Below are positions 10,021-20,510 of a stretch of DNA of 64,000 nt, one piece after another. The notes below the pieces were generated by a model that saw only the letters and a list, made by a program, of their open reading frames with translations, searched no databases and was not told the DNA's origin. A program made the translations under genes and the position numbers. The DNA comes from Diaporthe sp. PMI_573 (lineage: Eukaryota > Ascomycota > Sordariomycetes > Diaporthales > Diaporthaceae). How positions within the stretch are numbered: position 1 is the stretch's first letter; the number at the start of each line of letters is the position of its first letter. Location of the stretch: assembly GCA_021399435.1 (NCBI GenBank), contig JAJTUP010000085.1:1-64000 (forward strand), in the 5' to 3' direction.

Positions 10021-11946
10021 CTAAACCACGTCGACAACAAAGTCACTCAGCGGACTCGTTTCCTTTGCCATGTACTCCTCGACAGTAAGCTGATAGTCCA
10101 GTGGACCACCACCCCACATCGACCCTCTGGCTTTGGCATAATTCTGCTCCTTTTCGTCAGGCCCGGCGGACAATTCCTTGGTGAAGGCGGTGCCCTCCGC
10201 GTTGTAGAAGCCCGGCGTGCAGACACCGACCGCGAGGAGCCACGGCGCCCGCCTGGCAACCTCACCGGCCCAGCGCTCGAGGGTCTGTTCCGAAACCTCA
10301 AACACCAGCTTCTTGTTCGCCTGCGCCTCCCTGTCCCCGCCGCCGTGGTTGTGCAGCACCCCCGTGACACGAGCAAACAGGCGGGCAAACACATCGTAGA
10401 CGGACGAGAGGTTGTACGAGAAGCCTCCACCGCGGTAGAAGGTGGCGGCGAAGTTGGGGAATTTCGGCATGAAGAGCCCAAACGCCGTGCTGGCCCCGGG
10501 CCGCGCCCACTCCTCCGCCATGGACGCGCCGCCGCGGCCTAGGATGGGCGCGCCGAGCCGCTCGACCAGGCCGTTGTTGGACGAGCCGACGAAGCCGGTC
10601 GCCAGGACGAGACAGTCGACCTCGTACTCGACGCCGTCGAAGACGATCCCCCTCTCGTTGAGAGACTCGAGGCTCTTGCCGTTGGTGTCGATCAGGGTCA
10701 CGTTGTCGCGGTTGAAAGCCGCGAGGTAGTCGTCGTGGAAGGTCGGCCGCTTGCACCACGTGCCGTACCAGGGCTTCAGCTTCTCGGCCACGGCTTGGTC
10801 CTTCACCTCGCAGGAGATCCTCGCCCGAAACTCATCCGTGGCGGCGCCGTCGATTTGAAATAGCTGTGCAATATGATCTTCGATCCCGTCGGGGGACACA
10901 ATCTTGCTGCTGGACCCGATCGTCCCAGACGCGCCTGGTACATGCGTCCACCCATCATTGACGAGGTCGGCGGGCTCAGGGTTGTTTGTGACGAAGGAGT
11001 TGAAGTTGCGCCTGCGGCGGTCCTGCCAGCCCGGACCGTCAGCCACAGAGGACCACATCTCGGGAGTCACCTCGGTCTGGCCGCGTGCGCCGCAGTACGA
11101 AGGCGTCCTCTGCACCACATAGACGTGTTTGGCCCATTTGGCGAGCTCGGGGACGACCTGGACGGCCGTCGCGCCGGTGCCGACGATGGCGACGCGCTTT
11201 CCCTTGAGCTTAGTCATGTCGGGCTTTTCCTGGCTGCCGCCGGTGTAGGCGTAGTCCCACCTCGACGTATGAAAGGCGTGCTTGTTCGCGCGGAAGTGGG
11301 ACCAGCCGGACAGCTTGGGAACCTTGGGGATGGACAGCACGCCGCCGGCAGCAACGACAAAGTTGGCATAAACCGTCAGCTTCTCGGTTTGGAACCCCCC
11401 TTCTCCGAATGTGCGGCTCATGTCCACCACCCACTGGTGTCTATCCTCGTCCCAGACCTGCCTGTCGACCTTGGTGCAGAACTGGCCCTGCAGGTCCCAC
11501 ATGGCCGCGATCCGCTCAGACTGGCCCCGGATCTCGTCACCGTATGAGTACTTATGCTTCGGCACATAGCCAGTCTCTTCCAAGAGCGGAAGGTAGACAA
11601 AGCCTTCGACATCACACATCAGGCCCGGGTAGCGGTTCCAGTACCAGGTGCCTCCAAAGCCGCTGGCGATGTCGACGATGACGATGTCGTTGCTGCTGAA
11701 GCCAGCCTCGATCAGGCGGACGGCGTATAGAATGCCGCTGTGGCCCCCACCGCAAATCAAAAATTTGATGTTTTTGCCATCTCTGAGGGGAGGACTGGTG
11801 ATGCGTGGTGAGTCGTAGTCCACCCATGGGTCCCTGGCGAGGTCTTGCGTCTCTTTGGACCGGACGTCAATGTACTGGGCGAGACCGTCGGCCCGAGTAC
11901 GCTTTTCTCTTTCTTGAGCATATTTCTCGACTAGATTTTGAGCCAT
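10021..11946 (-). CDS. FAD/NADPH flavin monooxygenase, Baeyer-Villiger type
   Basis: The enzyme would insert one oxygen atom into a ketone or similar substrate using FAD and NADPH; the substrate cannot be inferred. Reading from ATG 11946 gives 641 aa with no intron, a normal class B monooxygenase length. Residues 66-71 (GGGHSG) are the FAD Rossmann motif. Residues 98-108 (GGTWYWNRYPG) are a strong flavin-monooxygenase block. FHTSRWD at 225-231 resembles the Baeyer-Villiger fingerprint end. GTGAT at 255-259 (VAIVGTGATAVQ) is the NADPH Rossmann motif. The frame is open further upstream but without an ATG, so 11946 is preferred. A methyltransferase lies about 1.4 kb away, divergently oriented, with no other pathway genes. 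It could be secondary-metabolic, but no cluster is visible. Confidence 0.9.
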   Translation of the reverse strand: MAQNLVEKYAQEREKRTRADGLAQYIDVRSKETQDLARDPWVDYDSPRITSPPLRDGKNIKFLICGGGHSGILYAVRLIEAGFSSNDIVIVDIASGFGGTWYWNRYPGLMCDVEGFVYLPLLEETGYVPKHKYSYGDEIRGQSERIAAMWDLQGQFCTKVDRQVWDEDRHQWVVDMSRTFGEGGFQTEKLTVYANFVVAAGGVLSIPKVPKLSGWSHFRANKHAFHTSRWDYAYTGGSQEKPDMTKLKGKRVAIVGTGATAVQVVPELAKWAKHVYVVQRTPSYCGARGQTEVTPEMWSSVADGPGWQDRRRRNFNSFVTNNPEPADLVNDGWTHVPGASGTIGSSSKIVSPDGIEDHIAQLFQIDGAATDEFRARISCEVKDQAVAEKLKPWYGTWCKRPTFHDDYLAAFNRDNVTLIDTNGKSLESLNERGIVFDGVEYEVDCLVLATGFVGSSNNGLVERLGAPILGRGGASMAEEWARPGASTAFGLFMPKFPNFAATFYRGGGFSYNLSSVYDVFARLFARVTGVLHNHGGGDREAQANKKLVFEVSEQTLERWAGEVARRAPWLLAVGVCTPGFYNAEGTAFTKELSAGPDEKEQNYAKARGSMWGGGPLDYQLTVEEYMAKETSPLSDFVVDVV

Positions 11947-13367
11947 GTTTATCAGCTTAGAAGAGAATCGTTGTATAAGTCTCAAATGCGAGTTCGTAAT
12001 GTTCAGAAAATGATTCTTTGGTCCCAGTTGCGTTTGTCCAAATGTTGCATTGACAGCAGCGACATCTTTTATAACCGGCAGATAATTGCTCTTCGAAGGC
12101 TAGAATATAAGGCTATGCATAGCCTTCACCATTGCTCTGGGCCTCTCCGTGGGAGCTCCCTCGAGGCTCCGGCGGGTGGATTCGGGCTTCAGCATCGTCC
12201 GCGACGCCGTTGTCCCCAGTAATGCCTGTTGCCCAGGTGGGCCTCGGGGCAATCGGAACAATATCACAACCGTTGTCGTAAAAACACTCAAGATATCTAC
12301 GTTATGTAAATATATAGCTATAATTCAATTGCGGTTATATCTTTATGCTGAGGGTTTGATTCTAGATCTGAGAAGTAGATGTGAGAGTCCTAGTCTATTA
12401 TCTAAATTTCTTCGAGTCATTACAGAGCCGATACTAAAAGCTGGCCCTCCCCTCCAGGTATGACTGCTTCTTGTATTATTTTGTTGTCTTTACCAAAGAA
12501 ACTCCTGAATACAGAGGTTTTTTACTATTAAAGTCAGTAAAGCAATGGTTACACCCAAAATCCTACAAGCGTTACGCACTGCGCAACCGTTCCGTACACT
12601 GTAAAGCAGTGTATTTGTAAACAGGCTTGATAATAGCGAGCGATTTGAGCGCAGATCTGTAATGATTGACGGCGGCGTTTGATCACATTAGCAAGATGCA
12701 GCTGTGAGTCTACGACGGCATACTGTTTGTTTAAATTAGCAAACTGTTAGAGTTGGCGAAACACGCACAGTTTAGTTCTTAATTTCCAACCTAAGCTGTC
12801 TAGATTCGGTATCATTACTGGGGGCCTCTGGCCGCCGACCCAGCTTATCAGTGTTCTTGGGCCCAATGCACTCTCGAGCCGTAACGACATAGAGACCGTT
12901 AAAATTTTGATTAAACTTGCGGAGCATCATCGCAACTGAAGCTGGTCTCTTTATTGCTCACCCTGCCAGATCGAACCAGCTAAGATAGTGCCTGCGGTGT
13001 GCACATGCAGTCCGAGGCGAAAGCAGGTGCAGAGCACAAGTGCAGCAAACCCAGCCTATGTAATCAGATGTTTCAAGAATATGTATAGTTATTGCAAACT
13101 TTCTTCATTTGGTTATGTACTGAAGGATCAATGGGAGCGTAAAGAATGAACGTGACTGGTGCCATCCGTGCATTGGCGCAGCTATTCACCAGCAAGCCCC
13201 GATACCGGCGTCTGTGTCTTTGGCACACCAATGGTGCAGTCCTCTAACCATCTAACGAGGACCAACTTGTCAACTTCTTCATTTTCTTAGACCACTATAT
13301 CGCAAAATTCATTCCTCATTGTTTCCTCCATCTTCTACATACCTAGTTACTCGGCAAGATTCGAATT
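11947..13367. other. divergent intergenic region, no gene seen
   Basis: About 1.4 kb separates the divergent monooxygenase and methyltransferase genes. It should contain the promoters of both. I recognise no conserved ORF, tRNA or repeat. CT-rich stretches at about 13260-13340 resemble a fungal promoter. Confidence 0.4.
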
Positions 13368-14334
13368 TTGACAGGCACTCGGCAGCTGAGGTTAACTAGC
13401 CCACCCTTTCCTTGTCACCCACGGTGCGAAATACCAAGCGAGGATGGCCGCCGCGCAAGAAAAGGCAAATACACCCATGGCCACCATGCCAGTGTGGTAA
13501 ACAGCCATGCCAGGCGCACCGCACAAGACAGCGCCGCCTTCCTCCTGCCACACCTGAAGCCACACCACGCCATCCTGGACATTGGCTGCGGCCCGGGCAC
13601 GATCACCGCGGACCTCGCCGAGCTCGTCCCAGACGGGAAGGTCACTGGAGTTGATGCCGTTGAGGCAGTACTCGAGCGGGCGCGGGCGCATGTGGCAGGT
13701 CGTAGCAACATCACGAACTGCGCCTTTGAGGTCGCGGATGCAAACGCCCTTACCTACCCGGACGCATCTTTCGACGTCGTCTTCTGCCACCAGGTCCTGC
13801 AGCATGTCAAGGACCCCGTGGGGATCCTCAGGGAGATGAAGCGCGTGGCCAAGCCGGGTGGCATCGTTGCTGCCCGCGAGGCTGACTGCAAGAGCTTTGC
13901 GTGGTTCCCCGAGCCCGAGGGGCTGGATGAGTGGCTGGATGCTTACCGGAAGACGGCTAGGCTTTGTGGAGGACAGCCTGACGCTGGGCGGTATGTCCGA
14001 CAGGTAAGCCCCTCACCAGGGCGGGTCATGAAAGGCAAATGCTGACTCGATTTGATTACAGTGGGCGAAGCAAGCTGGATGCAAGACAGACGACGAGCAC
14101 ATGTCGATCGGTTTCAGCTCCTGGTACTATACAGGCGAGGCGGCTAAGGCGTTTGGTGAGAGCTGGACGGACCGTGCCTTGGAGTCGGATTTCGCCAAGG
14201 AGTTTTTGAGGCATGGCCTTGGCTCACAGGAAGACTTGGACAGGATCAGCACCACCTGGAAGCAGTGGGCCGCCGAGGAGGATAACTTTATCGTGATACC
14301 AAACGGTGAAATCCTTTACAAAGTACCTGCCTAA
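13368..14334 (+). CDS. class I SAM-dependent methyltransferase (UbiE-like), 2 exons, start unresolved
   Basis: The fold is clear: YTHGHHASVVNSHARRTAQ, then motif I LDIGCGPGTITADLAEL, GVDAVEAVLERAR, VADANALTYPDASFDVVFCHQVLQH and the MKRVAKPGG turn. These proteins transfer a methyl group from SAM to small molecules; the substrate is unknown. Exon 1 ends at 14003 and exon 2 starts at 14062. The 58-bp intron has GTAAGC, CTGAC and TACAG, and phase 0 joining gives RYVRQ-WAKQAG. Stop is at 14334. The problem is the 5' end: this frame has no ATG before the catalytic domain. The well-placed ATG at 13444 (MAAAQEKA) is one base out of frame with YTHGHH. Either a 1-bp indel has killed the gene or an upstream exon supplies the start. 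Confidence 0.75.
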
Positions 14335-14481
14335 TAACCAATTTCGGTTTAGGCTTGGGACTGTGGGCTTGATGGCAGAGTCTGATTCATTATCAGAGTT
14401 CACGTGGGGTCCTCTGCGGCTGAAAGCTTGGTCTCATCTCCAGCTTCGCATATCATGAAACCCATTGCGACCAACACCTCG

Positions 14482-15273
14482 ATGCTGCTCGGGATATGGT
14501 GCTCTGGTACCGAGTCGATCCAGAACGAACTCACTGCAATGCAAAACGCCATCGACCAGTACGGCTAACAGTTCGCCGACCTCGTTGTCGCTATCTCCGT
14601 TGGAAGTGAGGACCTCTACCGAGCCTCAGAGTCCGGCGTACAGAACGAAGCAGGAATAGGACAGGGACCCGACACAATCGTGCAGTTCATCCGCGACGTC
14701 CGTACCGCCATCAATGGCACCATCCTCAGTGACAAGCCCATTGGCCACGTCGACGCGTGGAGCGCGATCGCGAACGACAGCAACAGCGCCGTCATCGAAG
14801 AAATCGACTGGATCGGCACCGACGTCTACTCTTACTATGAGAAAGACAAGGGCAACGTCTTCAGCAACACCACCACCGTCTTCGACTACATCTACGAAAC
14901 CTCGCTCAACGCCTCCCAGGGCAAGCCTGTCTGGGTGACCGAGACAGGCTACCCGTCGTCAGGCCCGACCTTGGGACAGGCGGTCGCCAGCGTGTCCAAC
15001 GCTGGGCAGTACTGGCAGGAGATCGGATGTGACAGGTTCTTTGGAAGGGTCAATACTTGGTGGTACACTCTGAGGGACTCCAACCCTGCGAACAAGGAGA
15101 AATTTGCAATCACCGACGACCTCAGCACCACAGCCAAGTTCAACCTTACTTGCGCTCCCAGCAGCGGGGCCCCTGTCGCCATCAATCTTGAGTCCAAGGC
15201 ACCTTCTGCTTATTCTGACCACCTAGTGTTCATCGCTTCTTTTCTTGGTCTCAGTCTTTGGGTTATCTGGTAG
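14482..15273 (+). pseudogene. GH17 endo-1,3-beta-glucanase, truncated (eglC-like)
   Basis: The readable protein starts at MLLGIWCSGTESIQNEL, mid-domain, and meets an in-frame TAA at 14566 (QYG*QFADLV). It then runs open to 15273. Both presumed GH17 catalytic glutamates are visible: acid/base in AISVGSEDLYR and nucleophile in WVTETGYPSSG. A hydrophobic tail (LVFIASFLGLSLWVIW) ends the protein, as in GPI-anchored wall glucanases. The signal peptide and roughly the first third of the domain are missing upstream, where the methyltransferase stops at 14334. Cell-wall beta-1,3-glucan would be the substrate. The missing N-terminus plus the stop argue for a pseudogene. A short downstream-only product from ATG 14680 would lack the acid/base Glu. 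Confidence 0.75.
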
Positions 15274-15446
15274 CCAGGAGGTGTGTTTCTCGACTGCTTT
15301 GTGGCAGGAGTTGGTTGTGTCAGTAGCTGTTGATCTTAGTGCTATTTAATGGCTGGTTCATGTAATAATATTTACACATCATTCATCATGATAAGACTTC
15401 AGTGAGAACCAAGCTGCACTTCGTATCCAAACCTGCAACCTGTCTT

Positions 15447-17920
15447 TCACTGGAAGGTAATCTTGAACACAACTCCGCCTGCAGCGACACAGAGACGGTC
15501 CATGCTAGGTAGGGTTATCGGAATCTCGCCAATCATTGCCTCTGCATTTCCGATGGGTAAAGTTCCGTCGTCCTTCAACTTTGCGACCTCATCCACTCCC
15601 GCCCGTTCTATGCTGAAAGGAAGCTTGTGTGGTTGTGTCCCTCCTCTTGCGTTCAGACCCGATGCGGTTGAGTATTCAAGTTGGAGAACAAGGGAGCTAG
15701 TGAAAAAAGTTTTCGTATGCTTGGGGCGTATGGTTTGTGAGAGTCTCTGACCTTGTCGCATGTGATAGTACGCTTCGAGGGACTTGCCACTGTCCTCGCA
15801 GGGTTTGGGGGACTGGGAACGTTCCTCATCCAGGTCAAGGGGCTTGACCGGATCATCAATGATGCTAGAAAGATCTTCGTCCTCCGCTACATGGTCGTCT
15901 TGTTTGACGTAGTTGACGTGGTCGGAGTCTTTTGGGGACGAGGCGGACTGGGCGGATTGTGCTTCCCTTTCGAGCTCTGCATATGGTGAGTGTTCCTTTA
16001 CCACGCCCTCCATCTTTTGGCTGCCTCTTTTTGCTATTTTGTCGGTTCTGCACGAGAGATTTGAGAGCTCATGCTGCGACTCGGCATCCGATTTGCCCCG
16101 CTCGTGGTCTTCACCGGAGGTGTCTCTGGAGACGGAAATGTCCAAGACACTTGAAAGAGGCTCAGAACTCGATTTCGGACCGTTGTTATCGTCCGTCACT
16201 TCTTGATTATCATTTTCGTCCACTGTTTCAATGCCTTCCGCCTGAATGTCGCCTGATTGGTCCTCGTCATCATCCCTTGGGAGAAGAGCACTCCCTGTCT
16301 CCGATGCCAATGAAGGCAGTGTAATGAGTGTACTCTCACTCGGACCTGGATAACTTGTCCTTTCTCGTCTTTCGAACAGTAGCACAATGCTATCTCTGAG
16401 GCGATCTTCGAGAAGGTGAATGAACCGCAATTGAAGATCCAGTGCTGAACACTCGGGCAACCACCATCCTGGATATAGCTTTCCATGGGACCATGGTGTC
16501 TGCATCTTGCCGTGCATCTTTATATACAAGTCGCAGAGGAAGCAGGCTTTCTTGCTCGAGCACACGATCCTTGGTGGTAGCGGCAGCCGGTTATTAGATG
16601 GCTTGAACTTTTCGAGAATCTCGCAATGAAGTACCAGCTGGACCTCGGCGTGCAGCTTTCCTGTCACGTGTGTTCTACGGGCTTGTTTCGTAAGATCGTC
16701 GTCTGCCTTGCTCGGGCTCGTATCGATCAGGAGGCAGAGTGTGTTTGTCTGAGACTTTTGTGTCATGCGCTTCGTCCTATGTGGCGCTCTAATTCTTTGG
16801 AGCATAGAAGATACACTGACTGCGTACTCAGGGTCCACAGGTGCCCGGAAAAATGCATCGTCCGGGAGACTTACCACCTCGACTTGCATTCGTCGAGCAA
16901 TTGAGAACCTCTTGGACGTGCGAAAGAGGAAACGGGCAGCTTCTGCGTACCTTGCTACTTTATGTATCGTATTCAACGTGCTTTTCTTGTTGCTCTCTTG
17001 GATTCTGTCGTCCGGTATTGTGTTGAGCACGGCCTGGCAGTCTACCTTGCGCAGGCGATAAAGTCCATCAATTAGGTCCTCAAGCTGCTGCGGCCTCGGG
17101 TGATTTGTATACGTGTCGATTAGTGCAACAATTTCCTTCGCCCTCTCGATAAACATATTTATCTCCTCATTGGGCACAGTGGCGAGATTAAATGACGTCG
17201 TGGTGGTGTGTGATGCGAGAGCATGGATGACCTTCTGGAATCTCAGCTTGGGATGCTGTCTTGGTTCCTTCCCCTGGCGCGTTGTCAAGCGCAAACGGCT
17301 AAGGATCTTTTCCGAGCACATGGAAACAACCATGCGGCGTATGTCATGCTCAATCTCTACTTGATCATCGTCTGTTGTATGCCATAGAATTCAGCATTTG
17401 CCGAACACTCTCGGGGAAAGGGGCACTTACTGCCATCCACTACCTGAGAAAGCGCTGCGAAAATACGCTGTAAGCCGGCTGTTATTGACCGCAAAATGTC
17501 GTTCCCATCCTTCCGTTCGGACCTGTTTACAGCCAGCAGTATCCGCAACGATGGCTTTGCCCGTGGCCAGTGATTCTCCTCGATGCAAACAGCAGGGATG
17601 TGATTGGGATCGTCCTTTGTATGAGATATGAAGGCGAGGGCGCCAGCTAGACTACGCTCCCTGTCGAAGGAAAGGGCGTAATCTTCATGATGGGTCGGCA
17701 AGGCTCCAGAAGTTCCAACTGCCGGACGGGCAGGTACAGAGTCCTTGCAAAGGGTTCCGTCTTTCCGACCGGCGTGCAACATATGGAACAGCGCGATGTT
17801 CTCGGCGCAGCGAAGAGAGGCGGGGTTGTCCATCTCGTGCATTTGAGGGTGATAGAGATATGAATTCAGCGGTGCAACCGCGGATTCTACCGCCGTAGCA
17901 ACAGTGTGAAATGGCGGCAT
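15447..17920 (-). CDS. fungal deaminase-fold protein (OTT_1508-like), 2 exons
   Basis: Exon 1 is 17920-17431 and exon 2 is 17371-15447. The 59-bp intron (GTAAGT...CAACAG) keeps frame and gives about 804 aa. Residues about 404-409 read HAEVQL and 440-443 read CFLC (SSKKACFLCDLYIKMHG). This HAE...CxxC pair is the zinc and proton-shuttle signature of the cytidine deaminase superfamily and matches the fungal OTT_1508-like group, whose substrates are not established. Around it are alpha-helical N-terminal segments and a long acidic, Ser/Glu/Asp-rich C-terminal half (residues about 530-700) of low complexity. The last about 60 residues are again globular. No signal peptide is seen. The gene stands alone; neighbours are a GH17 relic and a short repeat. 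The frame is intact. Function could be nucleotide or nucleic-acid deamination, or a non-catalytic derivative. Confidence 0.7.
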
Positions 17921-18156
17921 GTAGGATACTAGTCAGTTTGATGTTCATCAGTCTGCGTTACGGCTTGGGGTAATATCCCCCAATTGTTGAAGCTGAGGGG
18001 AAATGTTGTGTAACTAACGCTTGTCTCATCTCGGATTCCAGATGTACCTGAAAGCACTCGTGGGGGTGCTTATGCTTTTGCACTTTTCGTGGCCAAGCTC
18101 AGGCTGTGCATGAGGTCGGAGCCGTCGCGGCTGCATCAAATTTGGCAGATGCTAAT

Positions 18157-18357
18157 TGTCACGGCCAGCACGAGATGCAGCATGGGAGCTGGGTCTATTG
18201 GCGCTATCAACGAATATTCTAAGCTGAGGAGAGGAAAAGAAAGGGAAGAGCTCAGCTCTGGCGGTCCCTGGCTCGCGAAGTCTTGACGCGACTGTGGGGC
18301 TAAGGGTTAGGGTCCTTGTGACGGCCAGAGGGCTTGCCTACCGTGGCTGCCGTCACA
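18157..18357. repeat. 201-bp dispersed repeat, copy 1 (solo LTR or MITE)
   Basis: It starts TGTCACGGCCAGC and ends GCTGCCGTCACA, so the ends are TG...CA and also near-perfect inverted repeats. The copy at 28292-28494 shares most of its length, including TGGGAGCTGGGTCTATTGGC and the GACGCGACTGTGGGG block. No clear target duplication flanks this copy (CTAAT / CCCAC). Confidence 0.7.
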
Positions 18358-19211
18358 CCCACCACCAAATCGACCTCTACCACCTCTACCAAACTGAGGC
18401 CTAAGGCCTACGGAGTCGTGCGTCGCATCGCAAGGCCAGTCACCAGAGCCATGGAAGATATGTGTGAGAATGGAGAAGTCGATGGGGCATTTTCTTGAAA
18501 TTTGGAATGATGAAGAAGGTTGCTTGTAATGCAAATTTATCCGTAGGGCGGAGGCCAGGCCGAACCTGAAATACCATAGATCAAAGTGGACTCCCATGGA
18601 CTTTTATCAAGTGTCTCACAGGAGTAGCAAAGATACGTAACAACGTAATACACTCGTGAGCATCATTCCCGTCGTCCTGACCAATGCCCGAAAGTCAGTC
18701 AAGACACTGTCCTTGTCCAAACTGCGTGTAGAGATACCCTTTGCATGACGAAGATTCTAGGCAACAGACAGACAAAAAGGAAACGGCAAATCACAATTGA
18801 CTCTAGTGGAGATACGTCACCCAAGTTTCCACTCTGAATACTAGCGATCTATCAAGAAGACCCACCTCCGCAAGACCATAGACCCCATAGCCAGTCCAGA
18901 ACTTCTCTTCACGGCACAAGAATGATTTGACCCTCATTGTGCTGTGACACTGTGCGGCGTGACTTGCCACCGGCTCTCGTGGTCCTGGTAAGATTTTCGA
19001 ATTTCGCCAAGACGTGATCGCCTGCTGCCGGCGATGGGTGCAAAGACTTCGAATTTTGCATCTCTGTAGCGCAGATGCTGGTTCAGGTCGCCGGATCTTG
19101 TCGAAAGTGACATACAATAGTTGCCAAGCTCATCCAGAGTCCTTTATGCGGCAGAAAAAAAAAACGCTCAAGAACTCAAACATACTGTAGTATAAATGAG
19201 AAACAGATATT
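18358..19211. other. intergenic, no gene recognised
   Basis: Only short unsupported frames are present. It may contain decayed 3' sequence of the DUF3435-like gene to its right, but I could not recognise the later conserved blocks of that family. Confidence 0.35.
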
Positions 19212-19924
19212 TTATAGAGAGGCCGGGTTTGATCGTCGTTGAGGCATCAGGTGGAACTCAGGCGTGAGCGTGGCCGTAATCCACTTAACAACACCAGTTA
19301 GCTAGCTTGTTCTCAGAGGCAAGGCACACATAACGAGGCTTACATTGCCGACGTCATATAGACCTGCCCAATCCATCGGCTTCTTTGTTTTATTGTAGTA
19401 GTAGGCCCTCAGAAACTTCCAATATATTGTCACCGATGATTCCTTTTTGATTGACGACGCCTTGCAGATCCAGTAGAGATATGCCTTGAAGATCGGAGCG
19501 GAGCACTGCTTGAGTGTCGCATCCGCCGGTTGGCGCTTCGTGATGATGCAGAATCTAGCGATGATTAGCCAGATCTAGGCATATTGTGGAGAGGAGCTCA
19601 CTTGTGCCACTTCTTCTCCACCTCGCGCATGATCCTACAGGCCAAGTCTCCCCGGTTGGCCACTGCCAGTCCTTCCTGTTCGCAGCCTGTAATTATCTGG
19701 TTAGAAACTCCGATATCCTCACACTGGCTGTCCCCAACTGTATCCTGTGCTGAATCGTCTACGCAGCTGGATTTAGACCGATACTCCGATTCGCGGTCGG
19801 TTTTGGACCCCGCGATTGTTGAAGCAATAGAGGAAATTGTATATGCTTGTACCTTCACCTGAGCGCTCTGCGGCTGGGTATTAGCATTGCCCTTCTCCGA
19901 CAGTAAGCCAGTCTTCTCGTTCAT
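19212..19924 (-). CDS. short DUF3435-like protein (recombinase core-binding-like segment), 3 exons
   Basis: I model 19924-19602, 19554-19344 and 19283-19212, giving 201 aa. Introns of 47 and 60 bp have GTGAGC/CTAAT/CTAG and GTAAGC/CTAAC/TTAAG signals, and both preserve frame. The spliced middle reads EVEKKWHKFC, IFKAYLYWICKASSIKKESS and TIYWKFLRAYYY, then WITATLTPEFHL. This pattern is familiar from the N-terminal, core-binding-like part of fungal DUF3435 proteins, the tyrosine-recombinase-like family that includes Starship captains. The catalytic half (Arg...His-x-x-Arg...Tyr) is absent and the frame stops shortly after the LTPEF block. The gene is therefore a truncated relic or a small derivative. 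The N-terminal 60 residues are low-complexity. Assignment rests on remembered motifs only. Confidence 0.5.
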
Positions 19925-20510
19925 ATGACGACCAGAAGTGTAGCTGGATGGAGACAGGTGACAAGGACCAATTTTTGGCTTTTCGACTCACCTCGTTTTG
20001 CCGTCTTATTATGTCGGTTCCTGGTGTGCTGCCTGGTTTTCTGTCTCCTGATCCACATATCAGATTGTCTGATATTTGAATAAGGCACCGAGCCGTTCCA
20101 TCACAGGCTACAAAGGCTTGAGCGACGTCTGGATCGGAAATCTTTGTATCAGGGTCCGATGATGACAGGTGAATCAGAGAGACCGTAGTAGCCTTTAAGA
20201 GGCTAAGTTGGCCTCTGATGGAACGGATGATATCGGGCAGGTTCTCCATGAAGTTATCTGATCCTGATTGATATATTCCGATTGCTTTCGAGGCTTGGAG
20301 AACCATGGTGTTCCGAATGATGTTTCGCGTCTGACGTGACTCAAACTTGTCTTTCAAAGCCGATGCCGGATTGATAGGTTGCAGGGTGCAGGGTGTGATG
20401 TGTCGGTGAGTAGGCGAGACTGAGGGGAATGTGAAATTTTTCGCGAGGAATGAGAGGGCATAAAGGGTTGGAAAACAGCTACAGGCGGTTAAAACGACGG
20501 TGCTGGACAC
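19881..20510 (-). CDS. hypothetical protein, unknown function
   Basis: An open frame of 209 codons on the minus strand. From the internal MVLQASKAIGIYQSG onward it looks helical (ENLPDIIRSIRGQLSLLKATTVSLIHL), loosely recalling N-terminal effector-type helices of fungal NLRs, but I cannot assign it. A GTGAGT...CATCCAG intron near 19990-19930 would fit in frame. Its 3' end overlaps the 5' end of the DUF3435-like gene on the same strand in a different frame. The two might be exons of one gene, though phases do not join simply. The first about 65 residues look like translated leader. Confidence 0.3.
   Translation of the reverse strand: MSSTVVLTACSCFPTLYALSFLAKNFTFPSVSPTHRHITPCTLQPINPASALKDKFESRQTRNIIRNTMVLQASKAIGIYQSGSDNFMENLPDIIRSIRGQLSLLKATTVSLIHLSSSDPDTKISDPDVAQAFVACDGTARCLIQISDNLICGSGDRKPGSTPGTDIIRRQNEVSRKAKNWSLSPVSIQLHFWSSYEREDWLTVGEGQC

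Noticed and set aside
10047..10759. Arg-rich frames antisense or shifted within the monooxygenase gene
   Set aside because: Shadow frames of a GC-rich coding region.
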